Shown piece by piece: positions 57,701 to 64,000 of a stretch of DNA of 64,000 bases. Numbering within the stretch: the first letter of the stretch is position 1; each line of letters begins with the position of its first letter. Under the pieces are notes generated by a model that made no database searches, was not told where the DNA came from, and was given only the letters and a program-made list of their open reading frames with translations. The position numbers and the translations under genes were made by a program. The DNA is from Symsagittifera roscoffensis (taxonomy: Eukaryota > Xenacoelomorpha > Acoela > Convolutidae). The DNA lies in assembly GCF_963678635.1 (NCBI RefSeq), contig NC_087068.1, positions 20,752,914 to 20,816,913 of the forward strand. Direction: 5' to 3'.

Positions 57701-59723
57701 AACATGAAAATTTTAAAAATGAATCTTATCTAACTTTTTTTACGATCATTTATCCAAGAGGGATAGGACCAACATACGAGCTGTACAGCTCATCACGGCG
57801 AGCCGCTGTTGTGCCCCTGTTTAAGAACTACATGCAGTTTTGTAGGTTATTTTTCTGGGCTGGGTAATGTTGCCTCACCCTCAAGCAACGAGCACGGATC
57901 ATGGTGGGCTTCGAACATCCCACCTTTCGATTGATAGGCGGAGACGTAACTATTTCACCACTGCTCAACCATTTTTTCTACGTTATTTTAGATGTAATGA
58001 AATTTCATTTTTGATTTTTTTACCTAATTCAATTGCCCTTTACTTAACTAAACTTCACAGAAAAAAAATAAAAAGAAAATAATGAAAACGTCTTGAAAAA
58101 AATTATTTTTTTTTCTATTTTACCAAGAAATGGAGTTTTCTTTTAACTGTGACAATTTTTGTGACGCTGCGTTCATCGCGGAACTTCATCACTTGTCGAT
58201 CATCGCGGAAATTTATCTTAGTATAGTGGTAAGGCGTTCGCTTTAAGATCGTCAGATCGTGAAAGCAATCCTCTGCCAGGCAATGATAGTGTGTGAGGAC
58301 GTCACTTAACCTCTAGCTTCAGGTCTATAACCTGAACGCTTACGGCTGCAATAGTGGTAGCACGTGAAAGTACTAGACGCAAAAAAACGACCTTGAGGCG
58401 CAAAAAAAGCTTTGCTCAGCAAAACAACTCAGTCTGGAATCTGTAGAAATGAGAGAAACGGACTATGCTTCGACAGGCTGAATAGTTTTTTGTAGATCCT
58501 CTGCGAATAAATCATAATGTGGCTCCTGCGAATCGCAGAGGAGCTATCAGTAGGCCTTAACAGTCCTGTCGGGGATAGTCCGTTTGTATTATCTCCCCAC
58601 ATTCCAGACTGTTTTTTTGTTAAGCCAAGCTTTTTTTTGCGACTCAAGGCCGTTTCTTTTGCGCCTAGAACTTTCTTGTATACCACTATTGCAGCCGATT
58701 TTGGTCAAGCTGTGGTAGACCTGAAACTCGATGTAAAGTGAGAGCTCGTCCTCACACACTATCATTGCCACGATTTCAAAGTGAACGCCTTACCATTAAG
58801 TGCCTCAAAATTGCAGAAACCTCAATTATTATTAGATATCTTGCAAGAGATAACCAACCGCCATCGACTAGACTCTTTTCTTCATTCGAATGTTTGTTGT
58901 AGCAACGAGTGGATCATAGTGCTGATCTGTGTGCTCGTGTTTGTGTTCCTGGCCATCGGCATAGGAGTGGGAGTGGCACTCTGCTGCTGTCTCGGGTGTG
59001 GTCCCTGCAAGAAGGACAGGGTGGGGCTTTGCGGAGACCATGGGGGGACCAAGAAGACCAAACAGGCGAAGAAGAAGAAAAAGAGGAGTAAAAGTAACAC
59101 GCGGAGTCTTTCTGTTTCCAATCGCTCGAGGGGCGCCAAAAAGTCAAAGAAAGAGAAAAGTAAGTCGTCAAAGTGCTCTTTCTTGTGCAATGAAAAATTA
59201 AGTTTGTGAGTTCGTGATCAAATTGGATTTTTAATGACTATTTCTTCCGCGTTATTTTTCCTTTGTTCCTTCTTCAGCAATACCAAATTTGAAAACCTGA
59301 GAATAGTCAAAACTTCGTTTTTTTTGCCATAAGTTTGAAAATAAAGATGGAAATTAGTCGACAAAAATACCAGTGATTTTTTCAGGACAATCAGCATACG
59401 ATAAAAGTCCCAGTGTTTACTTGAACCATGGTCAAAAGCCGTCTAAAAGTAAAATCTCCAGTAATGGTAGTCGATTGAACTCATTCGAGAGCGGAAGAGA
59501 AAAACAGCGAGCTGCCTCCCCCGTTCGGCCTTCATCACGCTCTAGACGAGACACTACAAGATCAAGGAAAAGGCCGAGCACTCGACAAAGATTTGAAAGT
59601 CAGAATTTGACCCCAGATTACAGGGGATCAATTTACGACGACCCAACTGTCACTTCTAGCGCCGCAAACAGCAGTAACTATGGTGACCGAAGCTCATTTA
59701 TGACCGAAGAAACAATTTTTTGA
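45767..59723 (+). CDS. Cys-rich single-pass membrane protein, 5 coding exons, 317 aa
   Basis: Exons: 45767-45884, 46527-46654, 57013-57125, 58903-59159, 59386-59723 (TGA 59721-59723). Every GT-AG junction is phase-consistent (1, 0, 2, 1). Predicted protein: signal peptide (LVKLTVIITYLCMQL core, about 12-27); short ectodomain with ten cysteines (C48, C54, C65, C66, C71, C72, C84, C90, C96, C106), including a CC-x4-CC pair, then an Asp-rich stretch; one transmembrane helix from W123 (WIIVLICVLVFVFLAIGIG) followed by Cys-rich CCCLGCGPC, a likely palmitoylation site; then a Lys/Arg/Ser-rich disordered cytoplasmic tail of about 165 residues. I do not recognise the family; small Cys-knot membrane adaptors of Shisa/WBP1 type are a loose comparison only. 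Exon 1 is the least certain. Intron 2 (10.4 kb) contains an antisense p62-like gene. Confidence 0.7.
46140..46230 (+). repeat. partial copy of the foldback element at 58217-58800
   Basis: GAAAACAGACTATGCTTAGACGG..TAGATCATCTGC resembles GAAACGGACTATGCTTCGACAGG..TAGATCCTCTGC at 58455-58505. It lies in intron 1 of the membrane-protein gene. Confidence 0.5.
46655..47160 (+). other. start of intron 2 of the membrane-protein gene
   Basis: No exon seen. A weak tRNA-like stretch near 46940-46995 (ATAAGAGCACAATTTTG..CTGGATTCCAG) precedes the minisatellite. Confidence 0.45.
47161..47280 (+). repeat. 20-base minisatellite, six copies
   Basis: Unit TGTAAGTGGAATCCGCAAAA with point variants, period 20-21. 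The GGAATCCGC core also appears singly near 47111 and 48087. Confidence 0.9.
47793..47895. repeat. palindromic TTTCAGATCTGAAA repeats
   Basis: Perfect 14-base palindromes at 47793-47806 and 47842-47855, with half copies near 47824 and 47880. Confidence 0.8.
47896..52093 (+). other. intron 2, central part
   Basis: AT-rich with homopolymers. A tRNA-like segment with a GTTCGAACC box-B-like core lies at 49208-49216. No coding exon was recognised. Confidence 0.45.
52094..52440. repeat. dispersed repeat, copy 1
   Basis: CATCAGGGATCCGAACCACTCATCAAACGAAGGCTCCCC with its flanks is a diverged relative of 57260-57620 (TTCAGGGATTCCACCCCCTCACCAAACAAAGGGTCCCC). A fragment (CGCGCCGAAAAAACGC) also ends the window at 63975. 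Confidence 0.55.
52774..53349 (-). CDS. p62/sequestosome-1-like protein: PB1 + ZZ zinc finger, no UBA, PPxY C-terminus
   Basis: One uninterrupted ORF of 191 codons from ATG 53347-53349 to TGA 52774-52776. Residues 1-88 form a PB1 domain: a basic N-terminal strand (MSKLVKVFYKTEIRRF) and the OPCA acidic motif (WKDSDGDLILFSSDEEL). Residues about 116-167 are a ZZ zinc finger very close to p62: IRCDGYGC, then FKCKVCDDFDLCKIC, then the paired histidines of GKHSQHEF. The chain then ends after 24 residues in DPPPPYE, a WW-domain-binding PPxY. The LIR, KIR and UBA parts of the usual roughly 440-aa receptor are missing. PB1 would allow polymerisation or PKC binding; without UBA it could not carry ubiquitin cargo. 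A GTCAGT in codons just after the ZZ could be a splice donor, so a longer spliced form is not excluded. It lies antisense in intron 2 of the Cys-rich membrane-protein gene; the lack of introns suggests retroposition. Confidence 0.8.
   Translation of the reverse strand: MSKLVKVFYKTEIRRFELKNLNGVTFREFKSTVLKLFTCQTQNENGVKLRWKDSDGDLILFSSDEELRHAISQNVSGTFLVFMDQSGSLDLMRQLQNSESVDSMVCISQSKPTRSPGVHGGIRCDGYGCPVNNISGIRFKCKVCDDFDLCKICMSKGKHSQHEFWKIQFLVSGAGQTNTLDACRDPPPPYE
53350..53690. other. intron 2 / upstream of the p62-like gene
   Basis: AT-rich; would contain any promoter of the minus-strand p62-like gene. No defined motif was seen. Confidence 0.4.
53691..54020 (+). repeat. two copies of a CAGTCGGAATATTCAG repeat
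   Basis: AAAAGGCAGTCGGAATATTC..CCTGATACGA(A/G)CAG(T/A)CTTGTT occurs at about 53680-53735 and 53965-54020. Two more copies lie at about 61886-61942 and 62172-62227. Confidence 0.7.
54021..54799 (+). other. intron 2, no gene seen
   Basis: AT-rich intron sequence; the short ORFs have no recognisable domain. Confidence 0.4.
54800..55640 (+). repeat. tRNA-derived SINE copy 4 (diverged)
   Basis: Box-B-like GCTCGAATCCC at 54827-54837, a poly-T run at about 54850, and the family end phrase GCAAAGCTTTGCTTCGCCTC at about 55605-55625. The order matches the copy at 33470. Confidence 0.5.
55641..56381 (+). other. intron 2, no gene seen
   Basis: AT-rich; a degenerate repeat end lies near 55770-55800. 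No exon was recognised. Confidence 0.4.
56382..56634. repeat. 250-base inverted repeat
   Basis: Arms of about 115 bases. The inner stem GGTGAAAAACAACGAC / GTCGTTGTTTTTCACC is perfect around a loop of about 22 bases. The outer parts AAAAAATGTTGCGCAGAG and CTCTGCGCAACATTTTTT also pair. It is a foldback or MITE copy in intron 2. Confidence 0.85.
56799..56860. repeat. 62-base palindromic hairpin
   Basis: TTGAAAACCATGGTTAT faces ATAACCACGGTTTTCAA, with an inner GTAAAATCTAGGTTTTAC stem; one mismatch in the outer arms. Confidence 0.85.
57126..58216 (+). other. intron 3 of the membrane-protein gene, with repeats
   Basis: Contains the second copy of the dispersed repeat (57260-57620) and the tRNA-Asp-like SINE head at 57900-57970. 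No exon was seen. Confidence 0.5.
57900..57970 (-). repeat. tRNA-Asp-like SINE head
   Basis: On the minus strand, AGCAGTGGTGAAATAGTTACG (A-box and D-arm-like) is followed by an anticodon-loop-like CTATCAA. A T-arm comes last, with stems GGTGGG/CCCACC and the TTCGA core at 57903-57924. The anticodon stem is broken, so this is a SINE or pseudo-tRNA rather than an active tRNA gene. Confidence 0.5.
58217..58800. mobile_element. foldback element with tRNA-like ends
   Basis: Long inverted repeat: TGGTAAGGCGTTCGCTTT at 58226 faces AAAGTGAACGCCTTACCA at 58778-58795. CAATGATAGTGTGTGAGGACG faces CGTCCTCACACACTATCATT, and AAACGGACTATGC..GACAGG faces CCTGTCGGGGATAGTCCGTTT. The centre has its own stem, TCCTCTGCGAAT / ATCGCAGAGGA. 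The ends resemble a tRNA A-box. It lies in intron 3, 100 bases before exon 4 of the membrane-protein gene. Confidence 0.8.
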
Positions 59724-59725
59724 TG

Positions 59726-59731
59726 AATAAA
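59726..59731 (+). terminator. poly(A) signal of the Cys-rich membrane-protein gene
   Basis: AATAAA two bases after the stop codon of the last exon, which would give a very short 3' UTR. Confidence 0.45.
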
Positions 59732-60111
59732 AGTTACAAACATTATTTTTCTGTAATTTAATTCACGAATATTTAAAATTTGACGGTTAAATTGGAAAAA
59801 AAGCTCTGATGAGCTATAATTCGCGTGTATATATCTCAAGTTTAATATCAAAACGGCTATCTTGCAATTACCCGAACAATGTGTAACACCAAATTTTTGT
59901 AGTCGTTTTTTTCAGACAAATTACTGAAGTTTTAACGGATTTTGCTTGCAGAAAACAGACACGAAGAGTTACCTTGAAAAAAAAATTAGAAAAAAATCGC
60001 AAAATTAAAATTTTATTACAAAATTGATCTTTTTAAAACTAAATCAATAATAAAATTCAAAAATAACAGAAATAAAACATTGTTTGTCAATAAAATAGGG
60101 AATACATAGTT
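59732..60111. other. gap between two convergent genes
   Basis: AT-rich. A TTTATT near 60011 (AATAAA on the minus strand) is a candidate poly(A) signal for the minus-strand gene. No gene was seen. Confidence 0.45.
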
Positions 60112-61022
60112 CTAGTTTTGCTGGTCGTATAAGAGTGGTTTGGCCGACCCATTAGTGATACTACTCGCTTCCTGTTCCGGAGACTGGCGTCTGTGTTGTG
60201 TGTAGTCCAGATAGTCGTCGTTGATTATGGCGCTGTTAGAAATTCGGTGTCTCTCATTTGGCAATGTTTGGCAGTGACGAATGTAGTCGCATTTTGTTTC
60301 AGCTGATAAAAAAAGTAAAGCAATATCAGCACTTGAAAATCAAAATCAAGAAAAAAATCAAGTTTCGAAACATTTCGGACGTATTTTTTTTTCATTTCGA
60401 ACTAAAACGAAACTTCCTACTCAATTTTTTTTATTTTTTCAATTTTTTCAGGTGTTTTACTTGAACTACCTCTTAATGATTGAATGTTGAATAATTCAGT
60501 TTGATTTGCAGAAATGGTATCCGAGCTTTGATTGGTACTAAGTTCAAGCCTCCAAGTCTAAATACAATTTTGTGATAAACTGTACTGCGTTTATTGTTCC
60601 GTTTATCAGTGTATTCCGTTTTTTTTCCATTACACTCCGATTTGAAAAATTTATTTTGGTCAAACGTTACTGTTAACCGCACTGACCGTGTACGTTATCG
60701 AACTTGCATGTGGCGAGTACGGCATTCCTCTGCAAGTCTTCACTCATCATCTTTTCCGCCTTGACCTTTCTCAATTGCTGGTTAGTGGCCACCAACATAA
60801 TACAACTGATAAAGACGAGACTTCCTAGAAAGGCAGTGGTGCCTAACAAAATTGCCATCTTCAGTTCCGCATCACTGGACAGAATCAAGTGGGCCTCCTG
60901 CAAGGTGGGGGAAGGGTACCCGGCTGGGTTGTTCATGCCTGATGCCCTGTCTGAGTCTGCGGAGATGAGGCCCCCCGTTGAGCGAGAGAGGGAAGTGCAG
61001 TATTGGGAGTAGAATGAGGGCT
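60112..61022 (-). CDS. C-terminal exons of a second single-pass membrane protein (5' part not resolved)
   Basis: Two minus-strand exons: 61022-60687, after a strong acceptor (TTCTCCTTTCAG), and 60302-60112, ending in TAG 60114-60112. The GTCAGT donor and ATCAG acceptor keep phase 1. Together they give about 174 residues: an extracellular Ser/Pro-rich juxtamembrane part, one transmembrane helix (MAILLGTTAFLGSLVFISCI) and a polar cytoplasmic tail with Cys, Tyr and His residues (CDYIRHCQTLPNERHR, DDYLDYTQHRR). If the first exon's intron is retained, the frame instead stops after three more codons (TAA at 60675-60673). I do not recognise the family; a receptor or cadherin-like C-terminus is possible. 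Upstream exons must lie above 61022 and were not identified. Convergent with the Cys-rich gene, with about 390 bases between stop codons. Confidence 0.65.
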
Positions 61023-62251
61023 CTGAAAGGAGAACAAAAGGTTCAAGCTTGATTCCCTCGTTTTCTTTTGTTTTGCCAATTTAGTTGGCGCTAGACCTAA
61101 TATTTTTTGATATCAATCAAAACCGTTCATTGTTCCGACTTCCCTATTGTTCCGAAGAAAATGAAGAAAAATTTTGTTTCTCCAAATAAATTTCCCTTTT
61201 TCAGCAAGCAATTTTGACTGACTTTAGTACAGAGAACTGAGTTAGAACCGATGTGGTTAACTCATAGAGTAATTTCGGATAGGGTACATCGTCTGCTCGT
61301 CACGCTATCTTATTTTCGGCCGGATAGATTCGTGCAACTTCTTAGTCTAATACCGATCCTAATCTTACTCTTATACTTTCTAGTCTCAGGGTGTTTAACT
61401 AGTCTCTGCTAGGCTCAATAGATCTAGGGTATACTGGTTTATTGCGGCTGCTGAAGTTCTCTTGGAGAGACAACTAATTTCTAAGTTAAATTCAAATCTC
61501 TCTGGTGCTGAAATTACAAGTAATTTCAGCACTTACAAATAAGTGGGTTGTTAGTTAGATGGATTATGATTGGTTAATATTAAATACTTTACAGTGGTAA
61601 TATATCCAATTTATCCAATCATAAAATATAGTTTAGATCAGGTTCCAGAACGATATTATGCCATATTAGCTCAAAGCTAAACAGATTCATCACTTGTGCT
61701 GGGATCTTGTTAACAATTTAGCAATCCCCCCATTACAATGGGGGGGGGATAGATTTGTAAAGTTATGATGGTTTGAAACTTGCTAATTTGGCGGTTTGAA
61801 ACTTGCTAATTTGTGTTGGTATTGTTCCGACTTTCAAAAAAGTTGAGGAATATATATTCTAGGGTTATTTTTAAGGGGCAACCAGTTAAGGGGCATTCCG
61901 GACATTCAGTGTTTTGTCTTCATATATGAGCAGTCTTGTTTGCACTAATATTACAGTTTTCTTTCACGCGTAGCAGAAGTCAGTTTTATGTTAACGGCGA
62001 ATAAATCAACCAAAACTGATTGAGTTAAATTACTTGGGTCAAACAACGCGTTACTAAATGAGAAACACAACAATTTGCAATTGACACTGCGTGTGCAGAA
62101 ATATTTGCAAACTCAATGAAGTTCTGATTTTTTTATGCTAAATCTTTTTTACAATATAACTACTTCAACTACCTTGAAGGGCAGTCGGAACAATCAGGGC
62201 CTCATCCTGATACGACTAGTCTTGTTCGTCATTGGTTGTTACACGCTTTCT
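61023..62251. other. intron or flank of the minus-strand membrane gene
   Basis: No further exon recognised. Contains two CAGTCGGAA-type repeat copies (about 61886-61942, 62172-62227) and a G-run at 61739-61749. Confidence 0.45.
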
Positions 62252-62813
62252 CTATACGTACAGCGGGGCTAGGCCTTTTACGGGGACCGACCTTTTACCA
62301 GACCGACGTTTTACCAGAAAAGTTATAACATGGACTTTTACCAGACTCGATAAACAAATTTGACTGACAGATGTATTGACGCCGTTTAGTCTGGTCAAAG
62401 ACAATGATTTTGCGGTTTTCTCGGCTAAGTTTTGTTTGTTCTAACCGCTTCCTTTTTGAATCTTCCACTAACTTAAATTTATCTTGATTGATATATTACA
62501 TTGTGCTCTGGTAAAAGATCGGTCTGGTAAAAGGTCGGTCTGGTAAAAGACCTAGCCCGTTTTTTACCAGACCGACCTTTTACCAGACCACAATGCAATA
62601 ACTCAATTAGTATAAGTTTAAAATTAGTGGAAAAGGAAGCGGCTAGAACAAACAAAACTTTGTTGAGAAACCGTGAAAACATTGTCTTTAACTAGACTAA
62701 ACGGCGTCATTACATCTGTCAATCAAATTTGTTTATCGAGTCTGGTAAAAGGTCTATGTTATAACTTTTCTGGTAAAAGGTCGGTCTGGTAAAAGGTCGG
62801 TCCGCACGTATAG
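62252..62813. mobile_element. 560-base foldback element with GGTCTGGTAAAA subrepeats
   Basis: The termini CTATACGTA and ACGTATAG are inverted. Both arms carry runs of the 12-base phrase GGTCTGGTAAAA or its complement (about ten in all). The arms share long matches such as ATAACTTTTCTGGTAAAAGG and GACGCCGTTTAGTCTGG with their complements. The centre near 62555-62570 is again made of the short repeats. No ORF, so non-autonomous. Confidence 0.85.
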
Positions 62814-64000
62814 CCTAACATTAATAGTCTGGTTGTATTGTTATCAAAATTTTTAATAGAAAAATGAGAAGCAACAATTTAACATAAAAAAGAGAGAACT
62901 CATCAGCTGCATCCGTTTTTTTGCTTCCAACTTTAATTAGAAAATTTTTGAGCGCTAACAAGTCCGAAATTGTTGCTTTCGGAGGCGTTGCAAGACCACA
63001 GAATTTTTTTCATGCGTAAAAAATAAGACTGCTCATGAGTGGGAGTACACAAAAAATAAAAAGAATGTCTTTTGAGTTGATGAGTTGCGATACAGGTAAT
63101 TTATGGCTCATCAAGTGAAAAGGGAAATAATTTTACGGAAAAAAAATTGTTAATTTTTCTCTCGTAAACTCTCATCTCTAACGCAGATTCAAGCAATAAT
63201 CGATGGAAGACTACATTTCTTTGTTATTTGTTTGAACACTTCTGATAAAACTTCGAAATAGGAATTAAGAATCATTCATACCTTTTCTGGTTTGTATCTT
63301 AAAAAAAATCCACAGTTAGTGTAAATGGTCAGCTGATTTTATTTGTGCAGAGATGAAGAAGTTTTTAAGACCAATTGGCTTGCGTTAATTCAGTTTGAAT
63401 TGATTTTCGAGCCAGAATTTTATGCTCTTAACGATTTAGATTGTAAGCAATAGCGGAAATTAAGCGTACAAAGAAAAACATAAATAAGGCAAACTATCGA
63501 AAAAAACCGCAGCTGGAATAAATTTTGTGTTGTACTCTGTTCGATATTCTGATGGAAAAATCAACGAATGTTTGTAGCTTTGCAATATATGGTTTTCATC
63601 TAAAACACCTAATAATTCAAACTGCACGCTTCATTGAAATTGTTGTTGTTTTGTTTTCGTTTAAATTTTTGGTGTTTCTTCATCCAGGCTACTTTATTTT
63701 TTCAATTTAAAGTTTTTTTGCAAATTTTACTTGTGTCATTTGAAAAAATTTGGATATTTTGAGCTAAAACAGCATTTAGTTTTAAGGAAATGAAAAGTGG
63801 TTGGAACTTGACAACTAGATCGATTTGGAATAATAAATGCGCACTAGTTTTCGATCAACAAGTTGACCGCTGAATGACCCCCCCCCCGAATAATTATTTT
63901 CTAAAAATATCACTTTGTAATTTTTCTATTAGATGTGTGTGGAAGTTTTCAAAAAAATAGTTGATTTTATGAAAAGGCGCGCGCCGAAAAAACGCTATTT
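62814..64000. other. non-coding end of the window
   Basis: AT-rich; a C-run at 63879-63888 and a fragment of the 52094/57260 repeat family at 63970-64000. No gene was recognised. Confidence 0.45.

Noticed and set aside
57900-57970. Functional tRNA-Asp gene
   Set aside because: T-arm is good but the anticodon stem and acceptor stem do not pair; better explained as a SINE head.
58882-59190. 102-codon minus-strand ORF opposite exon 4
   Set aside because: Antisense shadow of the membrane-protein exon with poly-Leu/Phe from the reverse of Lys codons.

Overview
The window is nuclear DNA of an animal, most likely an AT-rich invertebrate. Evidence for this: genes are split by GT-AG introns; an endonuclease-bearing Penelope-like retroelement is present; three animal-type genes occur (SPATA17, a p62/sequestosome-like PB1-ZZ gene, and two single-pass membrane proteins); and there are many tRNA-derived SINEs, foldback elements and decayed LINEs. 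I cannot name the species.

Layout. (1) 1-7222 (+): four consecutive long reading frames in a purine-rich, visibly more GC-rich block unlike the rest of the window. The first is open at the window edge. They match no family I can name. ORF1 carries a spaced set of motifs that resembles an SGNH/GDSL hydrolase. The frames are separated only by one in-frame TGA and two -1 frame steps, which suggests one large mobile-element or virus-like coding unit. (2) 7223-9589: non-coding tail of this block with two strong hairpins. (3) About 10055-13060 (-): an intact Penelope-like element (PLE) with an 878-aa RT/GIY-YIG protein. A complete PHD-type zinc finger is inserted inside the RT, between motifs B and C, and a hammerhead-like motif lies at the 3' end. 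(4) 13231-26610 (+): SPATA17, eight coding exons, 369 aa, three IQ motifs. Its 9.3-kb intron 5 holds a tandem array of about 1.64-kb units. The 3' half of the gene (three last exons) is duplicated in tandem as a 5.38-kb segment that is almost identical to the first copy. (5) 32.3-45.7 kb: intergenic, with minisatellites, SINE copies and two decayed LINEs on opposite strands. (6) 45767-59723 (+): a five-exon gene for a 317-aa Cys-rich single-pass membrane protein. Its 10.4-kb intron 2 contains, antisense, an uninterrupted p62-like PB1-ZZ gene (52774-53349) that ends in a PPxY motif. (7) 60112-61022 (-): the last two coding exons of a second single-pass membrane protein, convergent with the previous gene and with its 5' exons beyond or unresolved. 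(8) 62252-62813: a large foldback element with short internal repeats.

All exon models were built by hand from splice signals and phase continuity. Every junction reported keeps phase. Repeat boundaries are approximate. The most novel items are the four-ORF block, the PHD finger inside the PLE reverse transcriptase, the recent duplication of SPATA17 terminal exons, and the truncated nested p62-like gene.
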